A stretch of DNA of 64,000 nucleotides from Saccharicrinis aurantiacus (lineage in GTDB: Bacteria > Bacteroidota > Bacteroidia > Bacteroidales > Marinilabiliaceae): positions 124,001-188,000 of the forward strand of contig NZ_LYBV02000035.1 of NCBI RefSeq assembly GCF_001660705.2, read 5' to 3'. How positions within the stretch are numbered: position 1 is the first letter of the stretch; each line of letters begins with the position of its first letter. The notes below the pieces were generated by a model. That model saw only the letters and a list, made by a program, of their open reading frames with translations, ran no database searches and was not told where the DNA came from. Made by a program: the position numbers and the translations under genes. Positions 42,940 through 52,106 of the stretch are shown here, piece after piece.

Positions 42940-44004
42940 ATGGAATTAATAGCACCACAAAATATTGCAATTAAAAACGTTTCTGAATATATCAGTAAGA
43001 GAAAGAATAAATACATTGATATGGTAGAAATGATTCTGCATCAATCCAACATTGATGTAGAAGTGTATCAGGAATATTGTAAAAATGTGAAGAAGTATTC
43101 ACAAATTGCCTTACATTTTCATCCTGACCGTATATTCTCAGAGGGTTTCAATGTAATTGATGGAATGCTTAAATCAGGGAAATACAAGAATCAGTTTGAA
43201 ACGAATATATCTTCGGGGAGTGTAACTGCATTTAGTGGAGGAAATCGCGATAAATGGGAAAAAGATATTTTTAGTGATGCCTATCAGTTTGCAAAACCAT
43301 CAGAACGTCCAAAATACGGTTCTCTCAATCTAACAATGACGGAAGATGGGCCTTCCCCTAGGTTTGGTTCGTGCTATTTTTTAGTAAAACCAGAGGTGAA
43401 GGAAAGAGCAACTTTTACTTATGGAGATACTTATGAATCACCTCGAGAGTTAGGAACAATCGATAATTTTGAATTAATAAATGCAGCAATATTAAAGGAT
43501 TTGTTTACACGAGGAACAGCCTTAGGCGAGAAAGACTCGAATGTAAATGACTTTCTGAAGTTAACGAATAGACTCCTTCCTCAAACTTTGGATTCCCGTG
43601 ATTATAGAAGAGCGTCAAAAAATCTTGATTTTTACATAGAAGCACAGATTCATGGAGACATCTCATTATACAATGATACTGATAGCTTAGTAGTTGATTT
43701 TTCGTATTGGGGAACAGATATGGCGATTCAATTTGAAGCTCTGTGTACAAAATATGATATTGAGCTAATTTGGAATTCAGGCCGTGAACTAAAGGTTTCT
43801 GAATTCCCAAATAACTTTAGAGGAGCTGAAGTTCCATCTTATGCCAAGAAGCTTGGAGTTGATGGGAAGTTGAATGCATACTTAATTGGTAAAGCAGCAA
43901 TGCAAATGAATAATGAGCATGATAATTTGCAAATGTTGAAATATCTGTGGCATTGTATTGTAAAGTTTGGGACTGAGATTAATATGTTAGCTCCTAATAA
44001 ATAA
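42940..44004 (+). CDS. DUF3626-like protein
   Basis: Cytoplasmic protein of 354 residues resembling DUF3626: ALHFHPDRI, SGKYKNQFET, SSGSVTAFSGGNRDKWEKDI, RPKYGSLNL, DGPSPRFGSCYFLVKPEVKE and TFTYGDTYESP. The family is uncharacterised, is scattered over phyla, and shows a fold that may be close to ADP-ribosyltransferases (my speculation). No immunity or toxin partner is evident beside it. Codon use is plain for the window. Single-gene unit; GshAB precedes it by 120 bases in the same direction. Confidence 0.6.
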   Translation: MELIAPQNIAIKNVSEYISKRKNKYIDMVEMILHQSNIDVEVYQEYCKNVKKYSQIALHFHPDRIFSEGFNVIDGMLKSGKYKNQFETNISSGSVTAFSGGNRDKWEKDIFSDAYQFAKPSERPKYGSLNLTMTEDGPSPRFGSCYFLVKPEVKERATFTYGDTYESPRELGTIDNFELINAAILKDLFTRGTALGEKDSNVNDFLKLTNRLLPQTLDSRDYRRASKNLDFYIEAQIHGDISLYNDTDSLVVDFSYWGTDMAIQFEALCTKYDIELIWNSGRELKVSEFPNNFRGAEVPSYAKKLGVDGKLNAYLIGKAAMQMNNEHDNLQMLKYLWHCIVKFGTEINMLAPNK

Positions 44005-44139
44005 CTGTAATGTAGGGTAATGGACAATGAATAAATCTAACGATGATAATATTTAAGTTGTTACATATAAATAACAGTCTGTTATGTAACTATATTCTGT
44101 ATTTTCACCATTTCTATAAATTTTAAGTAAATACCAAAA

Positions 44140-44724
44140 ATGCCTGAAAAATTTAATATTATATCTCTCTTTAGTAGGAATTTCCAGCGCAAATTTACCC
44201 CAGAAGAAGAACAGCTGATTTTAAGTTCTTTCTCGAAAGAAACTTTTACTAGAAAAGAACGAGTATTTATGAATGGTGACGCAAATACAAAACACTTTTT
44301 TATTGAGAGTGGTTTAATGAGGTTATTTTTAATTGATAAATCAGGTCGCGAGTTTAATATCTTATTTGCCAAAGAGAACCAAGTTATTGGAGATTTAATT
44401 ACACCTGAACCTACTAATTTTAACTTGGAAGCTATTGAAAAAACTACAGCCTATTCAATTAGCGAGAATAATCTATCTGTTCTCATGAACTCATTGAGCT
44501 TGTCGCAAAAAACGAATCCCAATAGCTCTATCCGAAAATCATATATTAATATCCAAAAACGTTTGGTTTCTATTTTAACGAATACTGCCGAAGAAAATTA
44601 TATTCTATTTAAGGAGAGATATCCTGATCTAATTCAAAGATTACCGCAGTATCACGTAGCTTCCTATTTAGGGATTACTGCTGAATTCTTAAGTAAGATA
44701 ATTGCAAAAAGCACAAAAAAATAA
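44140..44724 (+). CDS. Crp/Fnr-family transcriptional regulator
   Basis: Cytoplasmic regulator of 194 residues. Nucleotide-binding-like beta-barrel (about 20-115, with RVFMNGDANTKHFFIESGLM), a dimer helix, and a short winged HTH at the end (YLGITAEFLSKIIAKSTKK). It stands 86 bases upstream of a YceI gene in line with it, so it may control that gene. Similar Crp-YceI pairs occur in Bacteroidota (recollection). Confidence 0.85.
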   Translation: MPEKFNIISLFSRNFQRKFTPEEEQLILSSFSKETFTRKERVFMNGDANTKHFFIESGLMRLFLIDKSGREFNILFAKENQVIGDLITPEPTNFNLEAIEKTTAYSISENNLSVLMNSLSLSQKTNPNSSIRKSYINIQKRLVSILTNTAEENYILFKERYPDLIQRLPQYHVASYLGITAEFLSKIIAKSTKK

Positions 44725-44809
44725 CTTTTCTCTATTTTCTTGTACTAGTTCAATTTTTCTAAATTTTGAAGGTTCTATTTTTGAGCCATAACAAATAAAA
44801 ATTGAAACT

Positions 44810-45331
44810 ATGAAACGATTAAGTATTCTATTAAGCTTTTTGATAATAACATTTTTAATTAATGCACAATCCATTAAAAGTGATGGTTCGTTGGTGAAAT
44901 TTAAGGTTAGCAATATGAAATGGAAGACTGTTGAAGGGACGTTTGCCGGAATGGATGGTAAGGTGATTTTTGATGCACAAAACCTTTCAGATGCAAATTT
45001 TGATGTATCTATTGATCCTGCCACTGTAAACACCGAAAACGAAAAAAGAGATAACCATCTAAGAAATGAAGATTTCTTTCATGTTGAAAAATATCCTAAA
45101 ATCGGGTTTAAATCAACTTCTATTATCAAAACAGCAAAAGCATATAAAGCCACAGGAAACCTAACTATGCATGGGATTACCAAGCCTGTTGAAATAAACT
45201 TCACTTATTCAAACAATAGCCTTGTTGGCAAGTTGCTTGTTAATCGATTAGATTATGAAATAGGCACTGATACAGGTACATTTATGGTTGGTGATGAAAT
45301 AGAATTAGAGATTTTATGTAAGCTTCTTTAA
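44810..45331 (+). CDS. YceI-family lipid-binding protein
   Basis: Exported protein of 173 residues. A signal peptide (about 1-19, ending NAQ) precedes a lipocalin-like YceI beta-barrel that binds isoprenoid or other hydrophobic ligands in the periplasm. Visible are VKFKVSNMKWKTVEGTFAGM, IDPATVNTENEKRDNHLRNEDFF and NLTMHGITKPVEINF. Family members act in stress or quinone/isoprenoid handling; the ligand is unknown. It follows a Crp regulator. Confidence 0.92.
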   Translation: MKRLSILLSFLIITFLINAQSIKSDGSLVKFKVSNMKWKTVEGTFAGMDGKVIFDAQNLSDANFDVSIDPATVNTENEKRDNHLRNEDFFHVEKYPKIGFKSTSIIKTAKAYKATGNLTMHGITKPVEINFTYSNNSLVGKLLVNRLDYEIGTDTGTFMVGDEIELEILCKLL

Positions 45332-45339
45332 CTGATTAT

Positions 45340-45380
45340 AACTGCACTGCTATAAACTTTCAGTTTATAGTGGTGTAGTT
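45340..45380. other. Long 18-bp palindromic hairpin
   Basis: AACTGCACTGCTATAAAC, a five-base spacer, then GTTTATAGTGGTGTAGTT: 18-base arms with three mismatches. It lies nine bases past the YceI stop. There is no T tract, so it may be a terminator of weak type or an mRNA-end structure. Confidence 0.7.
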
Positions 45381-45695
45381 ACAATATATGTGTAGTTAAC
45401 CTTTAATTAAGTAAACTTGTTCGTAATATAGCCTTGAAATATTGAGTATGAATTGAGTTTTTATTTTAGATTTATAATTATCTAAATTATTTTCAGTCCT
45501 GCATGGGTATGGTTAATTCTAAAAAAAACCTAAAAAGTAACTGGAACAATTTTTATTAAGCGTTTGTTTTCTATTGGGTGATATAGAATTGTTTACCACT
45601 TTATAAATCCTTAAACTTACAATTGGCGATTATTTGAAAGAATGAGTTGGTAATAGTCTGTTTAAAGATAGTATAACCTCAAGAAGCAAAAATCT
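45381..45695. other. Intergenic, nothing else seen
   Basis: AT-rich stretch upstream of the serine hydrolase, with no gene or repeat recognised. Confidence 0.4.
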
Positions 45696-46721
45696 ATGAA
45701 AAATAAAAAGTTACTCGTAATCAGGATACTTTTGGCAATTGGAACTGTAGTCTCTCTTTATTTTGTTCCTTGGATATTGGTATGGACTTGGTTACAACCG
45801 CTTCCGAATACCATACAGGAGCAGGTGGAGGAAACTATAGGATATGGGTTTGGCGGTGCAATTGTGTATGTTGATAAAGCAGGTGAGGAGCCCGCTTTAT
45901 ATTCAGCAGGCTTTAAGGATAGTTACAATAATGTGCCAGTCGATCCTAACGCGTTGTTTAAAATTGCTAGCATCAGCAAACTATATGTGGCGGTTGCCAT
46001 TACTAAGCTAGTAAATGAAAATCGTCTGAACTTAGATAAAACAATTGCTTATTATTTTCCTGAGCTAGTCGGAAGAATTGAATATGCCGATAGAATAACA
46101 CTTCGTTTAATGGTTCAGCATCGAAGCGGGATTCCTAATTTCACTGATCAGCCAAGGTTTTGGGAGGATCCGCCAAGTAGTACTCAAGGTGCTCTTGAGT
46201 TGGTTTTCGATTTGCCAGGAGAGTTTGAACCAGGTGAGGCTTATGCATATTCAAATACAAATTACTTATTGTTAAAGGAGTTAATAAGTAAGACTATAGG
46301 CTATAATTATTTCCAGTACATTAAAGAGGAAATACTTACGCCTCTTAAGCTTACTAATACCTTTGGGTCGTTAAGTGAAGTCAATCTTGATGATGTGATG
46401 AGTGGTTATTATGTTGGATACGAACCGGATTTAAAAACAGAAGATCAAGGTATGCTTGCCACAGCTCAAGATGTAGGCATTTTTCTAAGGGCACTAAATG
46501 ATGGTTCCGTGTTTAAAAAAGGAGAGCAAGAAATATATTCCTCTATATATGTTTATGAGCACACTGGCCTTGTCCCCGGATATCAAAGTATCGCAAAATA
46601 TCATAAAGATATAGATGCTGTTGTTATTCAATTTACAAATACAACTAATTTTAGTGGATATAACTGGAATCTTTCAGAGATTGCCTATAGTCGTGTTGTT
46701 AAAATCCTTCGTAAAAATTAG
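45696..46721 (+). CDS. Beta-lactamase-fold serine hydrolase
   Basis: Penicillin-binding-protein-like hydrolase of 341 residues with an N-terminal signal anchor. It has the SxxK motif SISK (catalytic Ser within KIASISKLYVAVAI), YSNTNY (the YxN motif, about residue 187) and VPGYQS near the third motif. It belongs to the class C beta-lactamase/DD-peptidase/esterase family, likely periplasmic. Substrate unknown: peptidoglycan peptides, D-amino acid peptides or esters are possible, and antibiotic resistance should not be assumed. The next gene is a small exported repeat protein, 55 bases on. Confidence 0.85.
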   Translation: MKNKKLLVIRILLAIGTVVSLYFVPWILVWTWLQPLPNTIQEQVEETIGYGFGGAIVYVDKAGEEPALYSAGFKDSYNNVPVDPNALFKIASISKLYVAVAITKLVNENRLNLDKTIAYYFPELVGRIEYADRITLRLMVQHRSGIPNFTDQPRFWEDPPSSTQGALELVFDLPGEFEPGEAYAYSNTNYLLLKELISKTIGYNYFQYIKEEILTPLKLTNTFGSLSEVNLDDVMSGYYVGYEPDLKTEDQGMLATAQDVGIFLRALNDGSVFKKGEQEIYSSIYVYEHTGLVPGYQSIAKYHKDIDAVVIQFTNTTNFSGYNWNLSEIAYSRVVKILRKN

Positions 46722-46776
46722 AATTATATCATATTACCATATATTTGGTTTGTATTAACGCCTGAATTTTAACATT

Positions 46777-47439
46777 ATGAAAACAGTATATAAAACGTTA
46801 AAACTAGTACTTGTATTATGCCTACTTCCAATTGTTCCTAGGGTAACAGCTCAGCAAATACATGGGATAGTAAAATCTAAAACATCAACAATTCACTTTG
46901 AAGAATTTAGCTATGGAGAAAATCAACTACAAGGTGATATTCACTCTAATTTATCAGGAACTAAGTATACTGTAAATATGCATAATGGCTCAAAGAAGTT
47001 AGAAGGTGTAATAAAAGATAAATACGCAAAGTTTAGTGTCGATCTAAGTTATAATGATAGCAAGATTGAAGGTGAAATTAAACGAAGTACGAATGGTACC
47101 AAGGATGTTTGGGATGTTAATGTTCTAAATAAAAAGCTAAGTGGCAAGGTTGTCCATAATGCTTTGAAAACAGTAGATACTTACCAGTTGACTTATGGCA
47201 ATAAAAATATATCAGGCAGAACTTATAAAGAACTGAATAAGCATGTTTACGAGTTGCAATTTGGAGAAAAAACGATAATAGGGGATATGGCTTATAACGT
47301 AACTACAGTAAAACACACTTATAACCTAAAGGGAGATGGTTTAACAGATGACGAATTTATTGTATTTGTGTTTATTGAATCCATCAAATTAATAAACGAA
47401 AGAATTGCTGAAATAGAAGAATTTCAGGGAGAAGAATAA
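46777..47439 (+). CDS. Exported short-repeat protein
   Basis: Protein of 220 residues with a signal peptide (about 1-25, ending VTAQ). The rest is a string of imperfect repeats of roughly 18-22 residues with Gly turns, such as KKLEGVIKDKYAKFSVDL, SKIEGEIKRSTNGTKDVWDV, KKLSGKVVHNALKTVDTYQL and KNISGRTYKELNKHVYELQF. A stacked beta-repeat (solenoid-like) is probable. The closing 40 residues are helical and acidic. No known family. It follows the serine hydrolase in the same direction and may be co-transcribed. Confidence 0.65.
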   Translation: MKTVYKTLKLVLVLCLLPIVPRVTAQQIHGIVKSKTSTIHFEEFSYGENQLQGDIHSNLSGTKYTVNMHNGSKKLEGVIKDKYAKFSVDLSYNDSKIEGEIKRSTNGTKDVWDVNVLNKKLSGKVVHNALKTVDTYQLTYGNKNISGRTYKELNKHVYELQFGEKTIIGDMAYNVTTVKHTYNLKGDGLTDDEFIVFVFIESIKLINERIAEIEEFQGEE

Positions 47440-47490
47440 TTTTGGGAATTTGTAATTGCAGGAAAGTGTAAACTAGGTTATTAATTGTAT

Positions 47491-47901
47491 ATGAGCATTG
47501 TTTTATCAGATAGTAAAGAATTAGATTCAGTTCAGGTAATTGAATTATATAAGAAAAATAACTGGTCGTCAGCAGATAAACCAAATGAGTTACTAAATGC
47601 GCTTAAAAATTCGCATGGTTTAATAAGTGCATGGGATAAGGATAAATTAGTAGGTTTAGCCAATGCTATTTCAGATGGTTTTCTGGTTGTATATTATCCT
47701 CATTTATTAATTCTTCCGGATTATCAGGGCAAAGGAATTGGCAGAATGATAATGGATAAACTTCAAGAAAAATACAAGCATTTTCATCAGCAAATATTGG
47801 TGGCGGATGGCAACTCAGTTGAGTTTTATGCTAAGTGTGGATTCGAACAGGCAGGGAAGTGTACCCCCATGTGGATATACAAAGGGGCTGAGCATGACTA
47901 A
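47491..47901 (+). CDS. GNAT-family N-acetyltransferase
   Basis: Cytoplasmic acetyl-CoA-dependent transferase of about 136 residues. The frame starts at 47485 (MYM), and the ATG at 47491 is as likely. The acetyl-CoA-binding motif A is LLILPDYQGKGIGRMIMDKL (about 72-91), with LVGLANAISDG and a YAKCGFEQAG end. The acceptor is unknown (amines, peptides or drugs). Its last codons overlap the end of the convergent 252-residue gene by four bases. Confidence 0.88.
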   Translation: MSIVLSDSKELDSVQVIELYKKNNWSSADKPNELLNALKNSHGLISAWDKDKLVGLANAISDGFLVVYYPHLLILPDYQGKGIGRMIMDKLQEKYKHFHQQILVADGNSVEFYAKCGFEQAGKCTPMWIYKGAEHD

Positions 47902-48656
47902 AAAAGCTTTGCCAATTCTTTTCTAATTGCTTTTCGTTCTTTTAAATCTGTTTGATTATGAATTATATTGTAGAACTGATAAAATTCACTAGCTAAATTC
48001 TGTCTAATTCTATTTTGATTATCGTATACAGTTCTTAACTCTTCCTTTGACGAATATTGTTTTTTTAGAATTTCGTTAGTCTCATAATTTATTCTTAATC
48101 CGTCTTTAACAAGTACTCCAAGAGATTGCTTAAAACTTCTAAAAGCATCAATCAATATTTTCTGTTTTTCTTCATCTTCAATTTCTTTCCGGATAGATTC
48201 TTCTGTATTATCCATTACCTTTTTTACGGCTTCCTTAGTTTTTAAATCCTGTTTAGTAGTTTTTTCTTTTATTTTATCAGAGGGAGAAACTGCATTTTCT
48301 AATATGTAAACCCATTCTTCGGGTTTAATTAATTTCTCCATTTCTAGCCGCTTTGTAATGTGGTAGTTCTGAATTTCTATTCTTTTTTGCATATTATCCT
48401 TGAAGATCTGTTTGATTTCCTCCGATTGGTTAATATCCTCCGACATTAGTTTCTTGATCTCAGAGTAGTTCTTATCTTCTATTTTATAAAAGCTTTTGGT
48501 TTCCTTTTCAGCATCTTTCAATAATATTAATAAAGAATCCTTGCGCACATCGTCTGAAACATGTGCCTTTATTTCTTTCTCTAGTTTTGGGATGGTAAAA
48601 GTTTCTTCACTACCAATCAGCTTCATCAGGGTAGTAAATAATAAGAATAATAGCAT
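47898..48656 (-). CDS. Helical exported protein, unassigned
   Basis: Protein of 252 residues with an N-terminal hydrophobic segment (LLFLLFTTLMKLIG) that looks like a signal peptide. Beyond it the sequence is charged and predicted helical, with long Lys/Glu-rich coiled-coil stretches (KTTKQDLKTKEAVKKVMDN, ESIRKEIEDEEKQKI). No family recognised. It is convergent with the GNAT gene. Codon use fits the genome. Confidence 0.6.
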   Translation of the reverse strand: MLLFLLFTTLMKLIGSEETFTIPKLEKEIKAHVSDDVRKDSLLILLKDAEKETKSFYKIEDKNYSEIKKLMSEDINQSEEIKQIFKDNMQKRIEIQNYHITKRLEMEKLIKPEEWVYILENAVSPSDKIKEKTTKQDLKTKEAVKKVMDNTEESIRKEIEDEEKQKILIDAFRSFKQSLGVLVKDGLRINYETNEILKKQYSSKEELRTVYDNQNRIRQNLASEFYQFYNIIHNQTDLKERKAIRKELAKLF

Positions 48657-49004
48657 ATGTTTAAATTTTAGGTACGATAGTAATTATCAAACTCGATGTA
48701 AACTACAATTAATTAAGTTAACAATAAAATTAAACTTAGGTTTATGCAAAGTGGTGAATTAGTTTTTCATCTAATAGAGTCGTGATAGTTAATTATACTT
48801 CTCTGTACCGATTAATATAATTTATTAGATCCATGTTGTTTACATCTTTATTAATATAGATGGGCTGTAGTTTAGGGTGATACGTTAAATTTCATCTATT
48901 CTTAATCATTCTAAATAATTCGAAGTCATAAAAATTTGTTAATTATTGTTTGGAAATATCATAACCACCCCTTATTTTCGCAACGTTAGAAAGTAACAAC
49001 AATT
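48657..49004. other. Intergenic, divergent promoter region
   Basis: No gene. It holds the upstream regions of the helical protein and of the ROK gene. A near-consensus TTATTTTCG lies at about 48972, but no perfect TAnnTTTG box was found for the ROK operon. A possible ROK operator could lie here; I see no convincing long palindrome. Confidence 0.4.
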
Positions 49005-50225
49005 ATGACAGTAACACACCCAAAAGGAAATGCAGAATATATCAATCGCCTCAACAAGATTAAGGTTTTAAACCTGATCCGTGAGAGTGATAAGATATCA
49101 AGAGCTGAGATTGTGAAAACAACCGGCTTGAGTGCTCCTACGGTTACGCGTATTGTTGATAGTCTAATAAATGTTGAAAAACTGGCTGTTCAGGTTGGAG
49201 TAGGAGAGTCAAAAGGAGGTAGGCCTCCAGTAATTGTTAAGTTCAATGGAGCTGATGGTTACGTAATCGGAATTGACTGGGGTAGAACACATATTTATGG
49301 CGTACTATCAAATTTAAATGGCGAGATCTTAGTGAAAAAAGATATTGCTACCGATGCAGCTGATGATTTTGATAAAGATTTAGCTATAGTAGTTACTCTA
49401 GTAGAAGCATTAATAGCCAAATCAGGAGTTAGTCTTGATAATATATATGGTATTGGTCTTGCGGCATCGGGCTTTATTAATAGACATAGTGGTTTGGTTG
49501 AATATTCACCAAACTTTAATTGGAAAAATGTTGACATAAAGAAACCTTTGGTTGATCGTTTTAAAGTTCCGGTAATTGTTGATAATGTATCAAGAGTTAT
49601 GGCTCAAGGGGAGTTATTATATGGTGCTGGTGAAAATTGTAAGGATTTTATTTTTGTTAATGTTGGATACGGAATAGGCTCAGGTGTTATTATTAATGGT
49701 CAACCATTTTACGGTTTTGATGGATTAGCGGGAGAGATTGGGCACAATAGAATTATTGGTTCGGTGGCGGCAGGAAAAGTATGTAACTGCGGTAAGTTAG
49801 ATTGTTTAGAATGTTATTCATCCGGACGAGGTATAAGTGCCACAGCGCAAGAGCAGATTCAGTTTTATAGCGATTCATCCTTAGCCAAGTATGATACTAT
49901 TGATACTCAGATAATAGCCGAAGAGGCAGCAAATGATGATTCCTTTTGTAAGGAGATTATGAGTCAAGCTGCAGAATACCTAGGTATTGCAATAGCTTCA
50001 ATGGCCAATGTATTTAATCCAGAGGCAATCGTATTAGGTGGTAAGGTAATGCGAAAAGATGGTTTCTATACCGAAAAAGTGAAACGTGTTTTTCAGCGAG
50101 AAACCTTACAACAATCCAATAGGAAAATAAAGATTACAGAAAGTGTATTAAAAGATGAAGCTGCCGTTTTAGGTGCCGTATCATTAGTACTTCAGGAGGT
50201 TTTAAATTTTAGAGAGCCTCAATAA
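49005..50225 (+). CDS. ROK-family (NagC/XylR-like) transcriptional repressor
   Basis: Regulator of 406 residues. A winged HTH (about 10-70: INRLNKIKVLNLIRESDKIS, TGLSAPTVTRIVDSLI) precedes a ROK sugar-binding domain with GYVIGIDWGRTHIYGV, VNVGYGIGSGVIING and the zinc site CNCGKLDCLECYSSGRG. ROK repressors bind a sugar or sugar phosphate. It heads the cluster 49.0-54.9 kb (mutarotase, symporter, dehydrogenase, cupin, aldo/keto reductase) in one direction, so it is the presumed local repressor. Ligand not determined; the neighbours suggest a free hexose or 6-deoxyhexose. Confidence 0.9.
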   Translation: MTVTHPKGNAEYINRLNKIKVLNLIRESDKISRAEIVKTTGLSAPTVTRIVDSLINVEKLAVQVGVGESKGGRPPVIVKFNGADGYVIGIDWGRTHIYGVLSNLNGEILVKKDIATDAADDFDKDLAIVVTLVEALIAKSGVSLDNIYGIGLAASGFINRHSGLVEYSPNFNWKNVDIKKPLVDRFKVPVIVDNVSRVMAQGELLYGAGENCKDFIFVNVGYGIGSGVIINGQPFYGFDGLAGEIGHNRIIGSVAAGKVCNCGKLDCLECYSSGRGISATAQEQIQFYSDSSLAKYDTIDTQIIAEEAANDDSFCKEIMSQAAEYLGIAIASMANVFNPEAIVLGGKVMRKDGFYTEKVKRVFQRETLQQSNRKIKITESVLKDEAAVLGAVSLVLQEVLNFREPQ

Positions 50226-50289
50226 TTTTTTTTGAATAGTTAATTTCAAACAGTTAGAAAGTAATTGTAAACTTAAAATATATAGAATT

Positions 50290-50724
50290 ATGCTTAAAGG
50301 AATATCACCACTTATTAGTCCTGAATTATTAGAAGTACTTGCCCGCATGGGACATGGCGACGAAATAATCTTAGCAGATGCTCATTTTCCTGCAGAGTCT
50401 TTTAATGGAAGAGTATTAAGAGCCGATGGCTTACGTATTCCTGATTTATTAGCAGCAATTCTACCATTGTTTGAGTTAGACTCTTATGTTCCAGCTCCAC
50501 TAACTATGATGGCTGCCGTTGAAGGTGATGAGTTAGATCCAACAGTAGAGGAGGCTTATTTAAAAAGTATTCATATCACAAACCCTAATGTTGCTCCTAT
50601 TGAGCGTATCGGTCGCTTTGATTTTTACGATAAAGCGCGTGGTGCATTTGCTGTGTTAATGACAGGTGAAACTGCCAAGTATGGTAATATTTTACTTAAA
50701 AAGGGAGTTACTCCTTGCCAATAA
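50290..50724 (+). CDS. fucU: RbsD/FucU-family mutarotase
   Basis: Pyranose mutarotase of 144 residues that interconverts anomers of L-fucose, and in other members ribose, L-galactose or similar sugars. Family residues are visible: His22 in [15 protein letters not shown], Asp30, and a C-terminal [28 protein letters not shown]. Length is normal for FucU (about 140). It lies between the ROK regulator and the FucP-like permease, 30 bases from the latter, so it acts on the imported sugar. The specific sugar cannot be read from sequence; the symbol rests on family likeness. Confidence 0.88.
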   Translation: MLKGISPLISPELLEVLARMGHGDEIILADAHFPAESFNGRVLRADGLRIPDLLAAILPLFELDSYVPAPLTMMAAVEGDELDPTVEEAYLKSIHITNPNVAPIERIGRFDFYDKARGAFAVLMTGETAKYGNILLKKGVTPCQ

Positions 50725-50753
50725 CTAAACTATAAACTGAAAAAATCTATAAA

Positions 50754-52028
50754 ATGAGTAATGTAACAGCAAAAGTGGTAGAGAAGAAATATCTATTACC
50801 ATTTATTATCATAACGAGTTTATTTGCGCTTTGGGGATTTGCCAATGATATTACAAATCCTATGGTTGCTGCCTTTCAATCAGTAATGGAATTGTCTGCC
50901 TTTAAAGCTAGCTTTGTGCAGGCTGCGTTCTACGGAGGATATGCGACAATGGCTATTCCAGCCGCCTTATTTGTACAAAAGTATAGTTATAAAAGAGGTA
51001 TTTTAGTTGGATTAGGTTTATATGCAACTGGTGCATTGTTATTTTGGCCTGCTGCCAGTAATCAAAGTTTCGGGTTCTTTTGTATGTCGTTATACATCTT
51101 AACCTTTGGGCTTGCATTTCTTGAAACAACGGCAAATCCGTACATATTAGCGATGGGCGCCAAAGAAACATCAACTCGTAGATTAAATCTTGCACAAGCA
51201 TTTAATCCAATGGGTTCCATGTTAGGGATGTTTGTTGCCTCTCAAATAGTATTGGCTAAATTAGATTCAGATAAAGTTGATTTTGCCTCGCTTTCTGAGA
51301 CTGCCAAAGAAACAATAAGAGTTCATGACTTAGAGATTATACGTAATCCTTATGTAGCTTTAGGTTTGGTGGTTATTGCAATGTTTATCTTAATTTATTT
51401 GTTTAAGATGCCAAACTTTGTAAAGAATCACGAGTTACATCCAGGAGCATCTTTCAAAAGATTATTTGCCAATAAAATATACCGTGAGGGAGTTATCGCA
51501 CAAATATTTTATGTAGCAGCTCAAATTATGTGTTGGACATTTATCATCCAATATGCAGGAAGATTAGGTGTGCCTAAAGCTACTGCTCAAATGTACAATA
51601 TTGTTGCAATGGCCATTTTCTTATGTAGTCGTTTCATAAGCACATTTATTATGAAATATGTGAATTCTCGATTGCTACTAATGATTTTTGCTATCGGTGG
51701 TATTTGTACTACTTCAGGAGTAATATTAATTGATGGAATGGCAGGTTTGTATTGTTTAGTTGCCACATCGGCATTTATGTCATTAATGTTTCCAACAATT
51801 TATGGTATCGCTTTAGAAAATGTTGGTGAAGATACAACACTAGGAGCAGCCGGTCTTGTAATGGCTATTGTTGGTGGTTGTTTAATGCCGCCAATGCAAG
51901 GTGCTCTTATCGATAATGGTGCTATATTAGGTATTTCTGGAGAGAACTTCTCTTTTATCCTTCCATTCATTTGCTTTATCATAATCGCAATATTTGGCTA
52001 TCGTTCATATAAATCAACAGAAGCATAA
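50754..52028 (+). CDS. fucP: FucP-like sugar:H+ symporter (MFS)
   Basis: Inner-membrane major facilitator transporter of 424 residues with twelve predicted helices. It resembles the FucP/GluP group: ALWGFANDITNPMVAAFQ, then GGYATMAIPAALF and LGLAFLETTANPYIL (the Asn-Pro-rich FucP block). It imports L-fucose or glucose/galactose-type hexoses with protons. The FucU gene before it makes fucose-like sugars the best guess. A hairpin (52035-52052) follows the stop and may separate expression levels from the dehydrogenase downstream. Confidence 0.88.
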   Translation: MSNVTAKVVEKKYLLPFIIITSLFALWGFANDITNPMVAAFQSVMELSAFKASFVQAAFYGGYATMAIPAALFVQKYSYKRGILVGLGLYATGALLFWPAASNQSFGFFCMSLYILTFGLAFLETTANPYILAMGAKETSTRRLNLAQAFNPMGSMLGMFVASQIVLAKLDSDKVDFASLSETAKETIRVHDLEIIRNPYVALGLVVIAMFILIYLFKMPNFVKNHELHPGASFKRLFANKIYREGVIAQIFYVAAQIMCWTFIIQYAGRLGVPKATAQMYNIVAMAIFLCSRFISTFIMKYVNSRLLLMIFAIGGICTTSGVILIDGMAGLYCLVATSAFMSLMFPTIYGIALENVGEDTTLGAAGLVMAIVGGCLMPPMQGALIDNGAILGISGENFSFILPFICFIIIAIFGYRSYKSTEA

Positions 52029-52034
52029 AAAAAA

Positions 52035-52052
52035 CGGAGCAGGTAACTGCTC
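52035..52052 (+). other. Intercistronic hairpin in the fucose-like operon
   Basis: GGAGCAG-GTAA-CTGCTCC, a perfect seven-base stem with a tetraloop, six bases past the permease stop. No T tract follows on the plus strand. It may be an mRNA-stability element. Confidence 0.6.
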
Positions 52053-52106
52053 CACAAAATATAGAGTTTAAAAAATTAATCATTAATTATCTAAATAGTA
52101 AAACAA

